Positions 34,771-43,292 of a stretch of DNA of 64,000 nt are shown piece after piece (positions within the stretch are counted from its first letter, which is position 1; each line of letters begins with the position of its first letter). This stretch comes from CAZNSX01 sp964575845 (GTDB lineage Bacteria > UBA8248 > CAZNSX01): the NCBI GenBank assembly GCA_964575845.1, contig CAZNSX010000001.1, positions 62,001-126,000 of the forward strand, read 5' to 3'. A program made the position numbers and the translations under genes. The notes beneath the pieces were generated by a model that saw only the letters and a program-made list of their open reading frames with translations, did no database searches and was not told the DNA's origin.

Positions 34771-36072
34771 TTGGTCTGGGACCCGAAGCATGAACTGATG
34801 CCCCGCGAGAAGCTCGAAAGGCTTAAATTAAGGCGCCTCAGGAGGTCTCTTGAGCGGGCTTACGAGAAGGTTCCCTTCTACCGCGAGGCCTTGAAGGGGG
34901 AGAGGATAAAGCCAAAGGACATAAGAGGGCTTGATGACCTCAAGGCCCTTCCTTTCACCTCTAAGGATGACCTGAGGAAAAACTACCCCCTTGGCATGCT
35001 GGCCGTCCCCTTGAGGGAGGTGGTGAGGCTTCATGCTTCCTCGGGAACAACGGGGAAGCCCACAGTGGTCGGCTATACCGCGGCCGATATAGACCTCTGG
35101 GCGGGGCTCATGGCGAGGGTGCTCTCCTGCGGGGAGGTGACCTCCCGGGATGTCGTCCATAATGCCTATGGATATGGCCTCTTCACAGGAGGCCTTGGCT
35201 TTCACTACGGGGGGGAGCTCCTAGGGGCGACCGTGATTCCCGTCTCCGGGGGCTTCACGGAGCGCCAGCTCCTCCTCATGCAAGACCTGGGGAGCACGGT
35301 CCTTTGCTGCACCCCTTCCTATGCTCTCTACCTTGCCGAGGAGGCTGAGGAGAGGGGAATCTCCTTCCGGAAGCTCAAGCTCCGGGTGGGATTCTTCGGG
35401 GCTGAGCCATGGTCCTCCCAGCTCAAGGCGCAGGTCGAAAGAAAGCTCGGGCTTGCGGCACTGGACATCTACGGGCTCAGCGAGGCCATAGGGCCCGGTG
35501 TCTCTTGCGAGTGCCTTGAGAGAAAGGGGCTACACATCTTCGAGGATCACTTCATCCCCGAGGTGATAGACCCGGTTACGGGAGACGCGCTTCCCCCGGG
35601 GCAGATGGGAGAGCTTGTGCTTAGCTGTGTTACCAAGGAAGCACTTCCCCTTTTTCGCTTCAGGACGCGTGACATAACGCGTCTCATCGAGGATGAATGC
35701 CCCTGCGGCAGGACCCTCGTAAGGATGGAGAGGGTGCAGGGCCGCACCGACGATATGCTCATCATCCGCGGGATCAACCTCTTCCCCTCCCAGGTGGAGC
35801 AGGTTCTGATGGATTTCAAGGAGGTGGAGCCTCACTACCTGCTTGTGGTGAGGCGCGAGCGGGCGCTCGATGAGCTCGAGGTGAAAGTGGAGGGGAAGCG
35901 TAAACTCATGGCAGGCGGGGCCCAGGCCATCCGCGAGCTCGAGGGGAGAATACAGCAAAGCATACATTCCCTCATTGGTCTTGCGGCCAAGGTCTCCCTG
36001 GTGGAGCCCAAGACCATAGAGCGCAGCATGGGAAAGGCAAGGCGGGTTCTGGATGAGAGGCCCAAGGGGTGA
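34771..36072 (+). CDS. paaK: Phenylacetate-CoA ligase
   Basis: Adenylate-forming enzyme of 433 residues starting at TTG behind TAGGAGAAG. VPFYREALKG at the start, the ATP loop HASSGTTGKPTVVGYT at about residue 88, DIYGLSEAIGPGVSCEC at about 230, FRTRDITRL and RTDDMLIIRGINLFPSQVEQVL are typical of PaaK. It activates phenylacetate or related aryl acids to CoA thioesters. The place after iorAB suggests it either salvages the free acids made from aryl-aldehydes by AOR or runs in reverse to conserve ATP, both inferences. Confidence 0.93.
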   Translation: MVWDPKHELMPREKLERLKLRRLRRSLERAYEKVPFYREALKGERIKPKDIRGLDDLKALPFTSKDDLRKNYPLGMLAVPLREVVRLHASSGTTGKPTVVGYTAADIDLWAGLMARVLSCGEVTSRDVVHNAYGYGLFTGGLGFHYGGELLGATVIPVSGGFTERQLLLMQDLGSTVLCCTPSYALYLAEEAEERGISFRKLKLRVGFFGAEPWSSQLKAQVERKLGLAALDIYGLSEAIGPGVSCECLERKGLHIFEDHFIPEVIDPVTGDALPPGQMGELVLSCVTKEALPLFRFRTRDITRLIEDECPCGRTLVRMERVQGRTDDMLIIRGINLFPSQVEQVLMDFKEVEPHYLLVVRRERALDELEVKVEGKRKLMAGGAQAIRELEGRIQQSIHSLIGLAAKVSLVEPKTIERSMGKARRVLDERPKG

Positions 36073-36090
36073 GATGGGACTTCGCCTCAC

Positions 36091-37962
36091 ATGAATAATC
36101 CCCAATATACCTCGCAGGGAAAGACCGCCCTCATAGACCTGAGCCGCGGAAGGAAGGATTATTTCTGCTCCGCGAAGGAGCTCTCAGAGAGCTTCCTCGG
36201 AGGCCGCGGCCTGAATGCATTCTACCTCTATAAGCTCCTCGAGGCGGGCACAGACCCCTTGAGCCCCGAGAATCCCCTCATCTTCGGAAACGGCCTCCTC
36301 ACGGGCATATTCGCGCCCAATGCAGGCCGTTTCAACGTCACGGCCAAGAGCCCTGAGAGCGGCGCCCTGGGGGACTCAAACTGCGGGGGCTTCTTCGGGC
36401 CGGCCCTGAGATATGGGGGCTTTGACCGTCTTATCTTGCTCGGAAGGGCGGAGAAGCCCTCCTATCTCCTCATAGAGAATGGCGGCGTGGAGCTCAGGGA
36501 TGCCCGCTCCCTCTGGGGTCTCTCAACCCGGGAGACGCAAATTGCACTCAAGGAGAGTCTGGGTGATGGGGTGGAAGTGGCGGCCATAGGGCCAGCCGGG
36601 GAGAGGATGGTGAGATTTGCCTCTATCATGAATGGCCCCAAGGATACAGCAGGGAGGTGCGGCCTGGGGGCTGTCATGGGCTCAAAAAACTTGAAAGCCA
36701 TAGCCTGTCGGGGGGAAGGGGCCATCCCCCTCTCCGACCCAGAGGGCCTCCTGGAGCTGAGCCTCGACCTTAAAGATTACATCCGCTTATCCAAGGTGAC
36801 GGAGTTTTTGGGGAGCCTCGGCACCCCCATGCTTTACGGCTTCTCTAACCGGCTTGGGGCCATAAGGACGAGAAACAGCCAGCTCAACACCTTCGAGGAT
36901 AGCCTGGATGGCGAGGAGGTGAAAAAAAGAAGTCTCAAGATGCTCGCCTGCCAGGGCTGCCTCATCCACTGCCGCCATCGGAATGACCAGGGAGGGGAGG
37001 GCCCCGAGTACTCAACCATCGGGCTTCTGGGCGCAAACTGCGCAATAGACGACCTCGATCAGGTCATAGCCCTGGGAAACCTCTGCAACGAGCTCGGGCT
37101 CGATTCCTGCTCGGCCGGCTCGCTGCTTGCGTGGTACTTTGAGCTTTATGAGCGGGGCATAATCGATGAGGCAATTGCGGGCCGCCCCCTCCGCTTCGGC
37201 GACCCTGACCTCGTACGGGAGCTCCTCCTCCTCACTTCGAGGCGGGAGGGGTTCGGCGACCTTCTAGCCGAGAGCACGAGGGCTCTCTCAAGCCTTCCCC
37301 CTGAAGCCCTTGATTATCTCATCGCGGTCAAGGGCCTTCCCCAGTCAGACCCGCATGACGTGCGCTACATAAAGAGCTTTGCCCTGGGCATTGCAGTGGC
37401 CTCCCGCGGGGCTGACCACCTGAGGAACAGGCCCACCCTCGAGGTACTGCGCCTTCCCGAGGAGCTGACAAGGGAGATCTATGGGGGGGCCGTCTCCCAG
37501 GAGCCGACATCTTACGAGACCAAGGAAATCCCGGTGAAATTCTCGGACGACATCTTCGCGGCCATAGACTCTCTCGGGCTTTGCAAATTCGTCTGCCACG
37601 GCTTCAATAGCCCTCATCTCCTGAAATATGAGCACTTCGCAGAGCTCATTCATAAGGCCACGGGCCTTGAGCTTTCGGCCGAAGAGATAAGGGCCTCGGC
37701 CGAGCGCATCGTTGATACCGAGCGCCTCATAAACCTCAGGGAGGGCTTCACGAGGGCCCATGATACCCTTCCCCGGCGCTATTTCGAAGAGCCCCTCCCT
37801 TTGAGAAAGGCCAGCGGGCACCGCATAGAGAGGGAGAAATTCGAGGCCCTCCTTTCACGCTACTATTGTTTGAGGGGCTGGGATGAGGAGGGGGTTCCGC
37901 CCCCCTCCCGCCGCGAAGAGCTTGAAATGCTTGCGGAGCTTGAAGTGCTCGCGGAGGTGTAG
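36091..37962 (+). CDS. aor: Tungsten-containing aldehyde:ferredoxin oxidoreductase
   Basis: AOR family protein of 623 residues. The cofactor-binding half is evident: LSESFLGGRGLNAFYLYKLL, NPLIFGNGLLTGIFAPNAGRFNVTAKSP, GDSNCGGFFGPALRYGGFDRLILLGRA and GPAGERMVRFASIMNGPKDTAGRCGLGAVMGSKNLKAIA. Cluster cysteines are visible in ACQGCLIHCRH near residue 290 and LDSCSAGS near 345, and a last one probably in LCKFVCHGFN near 500. It oxidises aldehydes to acids, reducing ferredoxin. The ferredoxin-like gene follows within 3 bp. The metal could be tungsten or molybdenum. Confidence 0.93.
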   Translation: MNNPQYTSQGKTALIDLSRGRKDYFCSAKELSESFLGGRGLNAFYLYKLLEAGTDPLSPENPLIFGNGLLTGIFAPNAGRFNVTAKSPESGALGDSNCGGFFGPALRYGGFDRLILLGRAEKPSYLLIENGGVELRDARSLWGLSTRETQIALKESLGDGVEVAAIGPAGERMVRFASIMNGPKDTAGRCGLGAVMGSKNLKAIACRGEGAIPLSDPEGLLELSLDLKDYIRLSKVTEFLGSLGTPMLYGFSNRLGAIRTRNSQLNTFEDSLDGEEVKKRSLKMLACQGCLIHCRHRNDQGGEGPEYSTIGLLGANCAIDDLDQVIALGNLCNELGLDSCSAGSLLAWYFELYERGIIDEAIAGRPLRFGDPDLVRELLLLTSRREGFGDLLAESTRALSSLPPEALDYLIAVKGLPQSDPHDVRYIKSFALGIAVASRGADHLRNRPTLEVLRLPEELTREIYGGAVSQEPTSYETKEIPVKFSDDIFAAIDSLGLCKFVCHGFNSPHLLKYEHFAELIHKATGLELSAEEIRASAERIVDTERLINLREGFTRAHDTLPRRYFEEPLPLRKASGHRIEREKFEALLSRYYCLRGWDEEGVPPPSRREELEMLAELEVLAEV

Positions 37963-37965
37963 GCT

Positions 37966-38391
37966 TTGGGTGAGGCCTGGCTTTCCGTCACGAAGCGCCT
38001 CTGCACGGGATGCCTAAGCTGCGCGCTCGCCTGCTCGGTGGGGAAGCTCGGGCTCAGCGCTCCCCACAGGGCGAGGGTAAGGGTTCTGAGGGAGCCCTTC
38101 ATGGAGAAGGAGGAGCCCCTTGTCTGCCGCCAGTGCCCCAAGGCGCCCTGTGCCAAGGCCTGCCCGACAGGAGCCCTCATCAAGGATGGCCGCGGGGCCA
38201 TTGAGCTTAGGCCCTGGCTATGCGATGGCTGCGGGGGGCTCTATCCCTGCGCTGAAGCCTGTCCTTTTGAAGCCATGTGGCCTTCGCCGGGAGGGGGCAT
38301 AATCGTCTGCGACCTATGCCCCGAAAGGGATGCTCCCCTCTGCGCTCGGGCCTGCCCCACGGGAGCGATTGCCCATAAGGAGAAGTCCTGA
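37966..38391 (+). CDS. AOR-associated polyferredoxin (4Fe-4S)
   Basis: Protein of 141 residues starting at TTG. Four cysteine clusters are visible: CTGCLSCALACS, CRQCPKAPCAKACPTGA, CDGCGGLYPCAEACPFEA and CDLCPERDAPLCARACPTGA, enough for four [4Fe-4S] clusters in the HycB/DMSO-reductase-beta-like arrangement. It is the likely electron acceptor of the AOR encoded just upstream. It ends 1 bp before the next gene. Confidence 0.9.
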   Translation: MGEAWLSVTKRLCTGCLSCALACSVGKLGLSAPHRARVRVLREPFMEKEEPLVCRQCPKAPCAKACPTGALIKDGRGAIELRPWLCDGCGGLYPCAEACPFEAMWPSPGGGIIVCDLCPERDAPLCARACPTGAIAHKEKS

Positions 38392-38392
38392 G

Positions 38393-38710
38393 ATGGCGGG
38401 GCGGCACAATCGCAAGCTGAGGCCAAGGGGGGATATGCTCTGGGAGGAGCGGTGCGAGAGATGCGGGCGCTGCTGCTATGAAAAGGTCTGGGATGAAGAG
38501 GGAATCTGGGTGACGGACATCCCCTGTCAGCACCTGGACCTTAAGACCCGCCTCTGCACCGTCTATCCGAACCGCTTCGAGGTGGAGCCCGAGTGCCTCT
38601 CCGTTGACAAGGAGGCCATAGAGGGGGGCATCATGCCCGAGGGCTGCCCCTATGTCAGGGATGTGCCGGGCTACCGTGGGCCCAAGCCGCTTCCCCCCGA
38701 GAGAAGCTGA
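38393..38710 (+). CDS. Cysteine-cluster protein (YkgJ-like / Fe-S or zinc binding)
   Basis: Protein of 105 residues with CERCGRCCYEKVWDE near residue 20, CQHLDLKTRLCTVYPNRF near 45, CLS and CPYVRD further on. This spacing is typical of the small YkgJ/CxxCxxCC cysteine-cluster family, thought to bind a metal or Fe-S cluster. Its stop codon overlaps the ATG of the interrupted host gene (TGATG), so it belongs to the operon that the integrated element splits. Confidence 0.8.
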   Translation: MAGRHNRKLRPRGDMLWEERCERCGRCCYEKVWDEEGIWVTDIPCQHLDLKTRLCTVYPNRFEVEPECLSVDKEAIEGGIMPEGCPYVRDVPGYRGPKPLPPERS

Positions 38711-38733
38711 TGCTGGGGATATCCACCTCCTAG
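38710..38733 (+). pseudogene. 5' stub of host TIM-barrel gene cut off by the integrated element
   Basis: ATG CTG GGG ATA TCC ACC TCC TAG: reads MLGISTS and stops. Joined at the shared core to the sequence right of 52186 it would read MLGISTSYWTESFDDGR, i.e. the proper start of the TIM-barrel gene now at 52143, with the stop/start overlap TGATG typical of this operon. Confidence 0.85.
38716..38732 (+). repeat. Putative attL core of the serine-integrase element
   Basis: GGGATATCCACCTC followed by C-TA. The same 14 bases followed by T-TA lie at 52173-52189 at the other end of the element. Confidence 0.82.
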
Positions 38734-38780
38734 ATAATAAGACTTATACCCTCCAATTCAATGTGAGGGCAGTCGCTTAA
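38730..38780 (+). other. Displaced 3' end of the integrase frame
   Basis: In the excised circle the integrase frame would cross the core into CTA GAT AAT AAG and read LDNKTYTLQFNVRAVA before TAA at 38778-38780. In the integrated state this piece is separated from the gene by the whole element. Confidence 0.65.
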
Positions 38781-38791
38781 GACCTTTTAGG

Positions 38792-38835
38792 CCCCGCCCC
38801 TCCTTCGGCCTTCGACCAGGGGGCGGGGATTTTTT
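38792..38835 (+). terminator. Rho-independent terminator at the element's left end
   Basis: CCCCGCCCC (38792-38800) pairs with GGGGCGGGG (38820-38828), followed by A and six T. It lies 11 bp after the stop of the displaced integrase tail, so in the circle it would end the integrase transcript; in the integrated state it would end the aor operon transcript. The rest of the stretch to 39140 holds no gene that can be supported. Confidence 0.8.
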
Positions 38836-39140
38836 GTTCAGCGATATTGAGCGCTTGTGAAAAATTTTCCACCATGCCTCACTGAAAGGGGGCCGTCACC
38901 TCTTCCTCTAGGAGCTTCTGGTGGAGGGCATGGACCCTCTCTCCCGGAGCCGCCCCTCCAGGTCCTCAAAGCTAGGTCTTGACGTCTGAGGGACAGCTGT
39001 GTTCCTATGTTCCATGGCGGTGCCTCTATTCCCCCGGAATCCCTGGGGTCTTGTGTTCGTTACCGCAAGGGCACATCGCTGTGCCTTTTTTACACACCTT
39101 TTGAGACTGGCTTCTTTGTCTAGATGCATTCGAGGGGATA

Positions 39141-40973
39141 GTGAAAATCTCTAGCGTACGGATTGAGAACTTCCGCGCAATAAAGCGGTTAAGTTCTATG
39201 GAAATCGGTGACATCACTACCATAGTAGGAAAAAATGATAGTGGAAAGTCAAGTATTTTATATGCCTTGGCGGTCTTCTTTGCAGAGATGAATCTGGATG
39301 ATAGCGACAGACATATACCGGCAGGACATGACGACTCAGTAGTTATAGCTATTGAATTCAGAGAATTACCTGAAACCATAAAGTTGGAGGAAGATGTAGA
39401 AACTGATTTTCCCTCGGAGAATCTTTTGAATGCTATCGGGAACTTAGAGATAATTAAGGTATACGAAAGGGAAAAGAATCCTAAATCGCCAAAGATATTT
39501 CTAAAAGTTAAAGATTTTGTGGATGAGTCTTTTCAAAATCTTTGCTCCTTGAAGGAAAGAGATTTGCTCACTAGGGGAAAGGAAGTTGGTCTAGACCTGC
39601 CGAGATCTGGGAGGTCAATAACAAATAAATCTAGGAGAGAGGCAATTAGAACTAAGGCAGTGGAAAATGGAATAAGTATTGAAGAAATCGAAGTTGAAAT
39701 AAGTCCTGATCTCGCTAAGAAACTTATTGCCATGTTATCGAGCTACAGGATTTTTATAGCAGAGGAAAAGACAAACATAGAAGAAACATCATTTCAGAAT
39801 CAATTTCAGCCTATAGTTGAAAGAGCAGTGAATGCAGCGATAGAGGCAAGGGGCGATATTGAAGCTAAAATTAAGGACGAGTTGAAAAAGGAATTTTCAA
39901 AAGTTTTTGAGAAACTTAAATCCCATACAGATTTATTAATAGACCTAGAGCCTGTTCCTGAATTTATGTGGAAGAAGCTCGTGAGGTTTGACCTTAGAGG
40001 CAAAGACCAAGATGGTATTGCAGCTCCTCTTTCAAAGAGAGGAGCTGGAATAAGAAGGCTCTTAATGGTTGCCTTCTTCCAGTACTTGGCAGAAAGTTCC
40101 TTTGAAGAAGGACAAGACCTGAATTATATTTTTGCAATTGAAGAACCTGAGACCTTTCTTCATCCTGGAGCTCAAAGGGAGCTTATAGCTTCTTTTAGAA
40201 GAATAGCTGAAGTTGGCGCACAGGTTATTGTTACTTCTCATTCGCCTACCTTTGCGGCCGGGTGTCATGTGGAGGACTTAGTTTTAATTAGCAGAACTGC
40301 AGGAATAGCAGATGTTAAACAAAAGTCAGAGCTAAGCATGGAAGAGGTGGCTTCGGAGCTTGGCGTGGATCCATCAGATAGACTTGTAGGAGCCACAGCG
40401 TGTGTATTTGTTGAAGGTCCCAATGATGTCTATTTCCTTGAAATCCTAATCGGTAAGCTCAAGGAAAAAGGATTGGTTGAATTTACCTTTAAAGAGAAAA
40501 AAATTGAGATTGTTCCATGCGGGGGACAGACCGTTAAGTACTTCATCGACAGCAGGGCAATGAGTAGAATTGCGGTCAAATATGGGGTATTAGTAGACAG
40601 CGATAAGAAATCTAAAGTAGGCCAAATTCCCAGCAAAAAGTTAAATTGGCAAAGTGTGTGTCAAAGCGAGGGTGCATGCTTCTATATTTTGCGAAAGAGG
40701 GAAATTGAAAACTATCTTCATAGAGATGCCATAAAGAGGTTTGCTAAAAAAAGAAACTGTCATAGTGGTTGCGAAAGGGGCTCTGTTTGTCTTTCTGGCC
40801 AAGATGTAAACGATTTTGAAAACATGAAACAGAAATATTGTACTGGTATTTGGCGGGCTGTTGGCCAAATGACAGTGGATGAGATTCTGCAGAGAGATAA
40901 ATATATAGATGATGGAAATGAGAAGCACGAAATCTTAGAAATTATAAAGAGGTTTCTGCAACTGGTACAATGA
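39141..40973 (+). CDS. OLD-family ATP-dependent endonuclease (AAA ATPase plus TOPRIM)
   Basis: Protein of 610 residues starting at GTG behind GAGGGGA. The ATPase half has IENFRAIKRLSS, Walker A VGKNDSGKSSIL at about residues 30-41, a signature-like LSKRGAGIRRLLM near 300 and Walker B FAIEEPETFLHPGAQREL near 335, then TSHSPTFA. The C-terminal TOPRIM nuclease half shows VFVEGPNDVYFLEIL near 430 and VDSDKKSK near 490. Such proteins defend against phages, alone or in systems such as Gabija with a UvrD-like helicase; no helicase is here. A late Cys-rich stretch (CHSGCERGSVC) is unusual. The gene is much more AT-rich than the host operons, indicating transfer. Confidence 0.9.
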   Translation: MKISSVRIENFRAIKRLSSMEIGDITTIVGKNDSGKSSILYALAVFFAEMNLDDSDRHIPAGHDDSVVIAIEFRELPETIKLEEDVETDFPSENLLNAIGNLEIIKVYEREKNPKSPKIFLKVKDFVDESFQNLCSLKERDLLTRGKEVGLDLPRSGRSITNKSRREAIRTKAVENGISIEEIEVEISPDLAKKLIAMLSSYRIFIAEEKTNIEETSFQNQFQPIVERAVNAAIEARGDIEAKIKDELKKEFSKVFEKLKSHTDLLIDLEPVPEFMWKKLVRFDLRGKDQDGIAAPLSKRGAGIRRLLMVAFFQYLAESSFEEGQDLNYIFAIEEPETFLHPGAQRELIASFRRIAEVGAQVIVTSHSPTFAAGCHVEDLVLISRTAGIADVKQKSELSMEEVASELGVDPSDRLVGATACVFVEGPNDVYFLEILIGKLKEKGLVEFTFKEKKIEIVPCGGQTVKYFIDSRAMSRIAVKYGVLVDSDKKSKVGQIPSKKLNWQSVCQSEGACFYILRKREIENYLHRDAIKRFAKKRNCHSGCERGSVCLSGQDVNDFENMKQKYCTGIWRAVGQMTVDEILQRDKYIDDGNEKHEILEIIKRFLQLVQ

Positions 40974-41078
40974 TTGGCTCTATTTCATTTTCTTGAGTAT
41001 TATAGGAAAAGACTTTTCCCATAGATATCCAACTTAGAGATAACCCTTTTATTCGTTGGGGATAAAATGAATTAGGTG

Positions 41079-42008
41079 TTAACCCCATTGACACAAAGCT
41101 ATTTCTTTTTCAGTTACTAAGCCAAATTCATGTCCTCCATTAACCCAGGAGCCAGTATCTAATAAATAAAATGGTTTATTCTCTACTGACCGTTTTACAA
41201 GCCTGGGCCTATGCGTATGGCCTATTACTGCCAAGGTTATCTCAGCAGGGTCATGTTCATCTTCAGTTTCGCCTCTATTATATTTCGAGACAAATCTTGA
41301 ATAATAATCAGTGTATTCATGTGTGTGGAAAGCATCTGGGTTCTTATTATATGTTAAGGACCCATTATAACCACTAAACATTCTGCTCATTCCTTTCCAA
41401 GCTTCACCAAGTATAATATCAATATCAGGCACCAAATATTCTGCATATCCTACAAGAACTGTAATTTCTTTTCCAAAAGCTCCAGACCAACTATCCTGAT
41501 TATTATAGAAATCTGCCTGAAATCCATGTTCATATATTGCTGTAATTTTCCCTTCTTGATTTCTTGATAAGGCGCGCCATATTCTGTTAAACTTTTCTTC
41601 CTGTTTCTTGTACCATTCCCACAAATCAATATCATGATTTCCTATTACATATGTAGTTTTAAAAGCATCCAGCATGCCAAGGATTTGAGTATATTCCTGC
41701 ACAGCCTGAATAAGATTTACATTTCCTCTTGCCTGCCAGAGGTCAAACATATCTCCGACTTGAATAACTTCCATATTTTCATCTAGCTCTTGCTTTAGGT
41801 CATAGATAAAATTTAAGAAATTATTAAACCTGGTTATATATTGTTCATTGCCGTCAAAGAAATCATCATTAGGGTCTTTTTCAAGTAAATGCATGTCAGG
41901 AATTACAACAATTAATTTTGGAGTTATCTCTTTTTCTATTTCTTTGTAGAGGTTTTTATATATATGTGCTTGTCCTTTGCTTTTTTCTAAAAGGTCCTTA
42001 ATATTCAT
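41079..42008 (-). CDS. Metallophosphoesterase (calcineurin-like)
   Basis: Protein of 309 residues with the dimetal phosphoesterase motifs in order: VVIPDMHL near residue 33, QVGDMFDLW near 83, VIGNHDID near 120 and VIGHTHRPRLV near 265. The substrate could be a nucleic acid, nucleotide or phosphoprotein. AT-rich like the OLD-nuclease gene on the other strand, with which it converges; the gene starts 16 bp after a small lipoprotein gene on the same strand. Confidence 0.88.
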   Translation of the reverse strand: MNIKDLLEKSKGQAHIYKNLYKEIEKEITPKLIVVIPDMHLLEKDPNDDFFDGNEQYITRFNNFLNFIYDLKQELDENMEVIQVGDMFDLWQARGNVNLIQAVQEYTQILGMLDAFKTTYVIGNHDIDLWEWYKKQEEKFNRIWRALSRNQEGKITAIYEHGFQADFYNNQDSWSGAFGKEITVLVGYAEYLVPDIDIILGEAWKGMSRMFSGYNGSLTYNKNPDAFHTHEYTDYYSRFVSKYNRGETEDEHDPAEITLAVIGHTHRPRLVKRSVENKPFYLLDTGSWVNGGHEFGLVTEKEIALCQWG

Positions 42009-42024
42009 TTAATGTCTCCTTTGA

Positions 42025-42345
42025 CTACTTACAAAGTTCTACTTCAGTTACTGCTTCATAGAAACGTGGTCTATCATTTTCTTTCTTTTTTCTTTCAACA
42101 TGAAATAGGACAAAGAGATTCTTATAGCCTCTTGCAACTTGGTCTAATCTTTTGGCAAGTTCAGGTAAAGGGGTTTCATCAGGCTCTTTTAAATTTTCTT
42201 TAACTTCTTGCCATGTTAGGTCTGGCTTTACAAATATACATTTTTTGCCTTCTCTTAGTTCAGTAAGAGTCTTATGCTTTTTTGCAATGGTGGCACATGC
42301 TTGAATCAGCAAGAAGGCTGTTAAGAATATCAAAATCTTTTTCAA
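42025..42345 (-). CDS. Small putative lipoprotein, unknown function
   Basis: Protein of 106 residues. MKKILIFLTAFLLIQACATI is a lipoprotein signal with lipobox IQAC. The mature part is short and charged (CIFVKPDLTWQEVKENLKEPDETPLPELAKRLD) and ends YEAVTEVELCK. No family was recognised. AT-rich; forms a leftward pair with the metallophosphoesterase gene. Confidence 0.7.
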   Translation of the reverse strand: MKKILIFLTAFLLIQACATIAKKHKTLTELREGKKCIFVKPDLTWQEVKENLKEPDETPLPELAKRLDQVARGYKNLFVLFHVERKKKENDRPRFYEAVTEVELCK

Positions 42346-42464
42346 GGCTCATCCTCCCATTGTGAATCTCAAGGGAATTATTGAGATAAGCTCTAAATGT
42401 AGAGTTCTGTTTTGTCACTTATTAACTCCTTTAAGGATCTCCTCAGGTTTAGACCCCGAGTAAT

Positions 42465-43121
42465 TTAGCGCCTCGGCCGCCTATACCCTTTAACTTGAGC
42501 CTCTGCCTCACTCTGAAAAGACACCCTATTTCGGCTCTTCAACATGCGTTGGTAAAAAGCCCTGCCAGGTACATGATAAATGCGGGAGCGTTTATTGCCC
42601 ACAACTGGACAATCCGTAGCCCGGGGCGGTGCCCTAGGGGTAGGCTTGCCAGCCCATAGCCCTCTCCCTGCCTTTCTTGCTTCTCTCTGGAGCCTTAGAA
42701 AGAGGTCCGCATATTTCACATCCGGCGGGTAAGGCATGACCTGGGCATAGCCCGCCTCCACCAAGAGGGCGTTCACCATGCGGCCATCCTCTAGGTAAAC
42801 ATAGCGGAGGAGCCAGCCGTAACGGTCCCGGTCGCTCACGTCCCTCTCAAGGCGGAAGCGCTTGCCCTCAAGAAGCCCTCGGAGGTAGCCCTTGGCCTTG
42901 ACCGCAAAGGCGCGCACCTCTGGCCTATGGTCTTTCATCTCTGAGGTGTTAACACCGATGAGGCGCACCCTCTCCTTGTTGGCCAGGACAAAGGTGTCGC
43001 CATCAATGACCCGTTGAACGGTCGCCCATTCTTGGGCTTGGGCAGGGGATGTGAGGGCGAGGAAGAGACCTAGGAAGGGAATAATTAGATAACTCTTACT
43101 GTGCTGGTAGACAGTTCCCAT
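42465..43121 (-). CDS. Secreted thermonuclease-family (SNase-like) nuclease
   Basis: Protein of 218 residues with a signal peptide (YLIIPFLGLFLALTSPAQA). The staphylococcal nuclease core is present: VQRVIDGDTFVLANKERVRLIGVNTSE with the Asp and Arg of the active site, then ERDVSDRDRYGWLLRYVYL and MVNALLVEAGYAQV. A C-terminal extension VVGNKRSRIYHVPGRAFYQRM is a common add-on in secreted nucleases. It should hydrolyse DNA or RNA outside the cytoplasm. GC content is higher than that of its AT-rich neighbours, so cargo was gathered from different sources. Confidence 0.9.
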   Translation of the reverse strand: MGTVYQHSKSYLIIPFLGLFLALTSPAQAQEWATVQRVIDGDTFVLANKERVRLIGVNTSEMKDHRPEVRAFAVKAKGYLRGLLEGKRFRLERDVSDRDRYGWLLRYVYLEDGRMVNALLVEAGYAQVMPYPPDVKYADLFLRLQREARKAGRGLWAGKPTPRAPPRATDCPVVGNKRSRIYHVPGRAFYQRMLKSRNRVSFQSEAEAQVKGYRRPRR

Positions 43122-43127
43122 CAGAGC

Positions 43128-43292
43128 TCATGGGCAATAAGTGATGCAAGAGCTACCTGTGCAGCATGTCATACAGACCATCAAACCGCCGCCTGGCTTG
43201 TAAATCGTCCGTGTTCTGCATTGGGCCATTGCGGGGAATGCTTGCCCGAAAATAACGAGTATTAAAACGATGGCACAAATTAGTTTTTTCAT
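43128..43292 (-). CDS. Small secreted Cys-rich peptide, 54 residues
   Basis: ATG at 43292 reads MKKLICAIVLILVIFGQAF as a signal peptide with likely cleavage after AMA, then a 31-residue mature peptide with six Cys: QCRTRTIYKPGGGLMVCMTC followed by CTGSSCITYCP and a stop. The ATG overlaps the stop of the upstream methyltransferase relic by 4 bp. Similar short peptides ending in a CXXXC-type tail are known as hypotheticals in Proteobacteria; function unknown. The Cys could form disulfides or bind metal. Confidence 0.65.
   Translation of the reverse strand: MKKLICAIVLILVIFGQAFPAMAQCRTRTIYKPGGGLMVCMTCCTGSSCITYCP

Noticed and set aside
39141..40973. Gabija system
   Set aside because: The OLD-type nuclease is present but no UvrD-like GajB helicase gene lies on either side.
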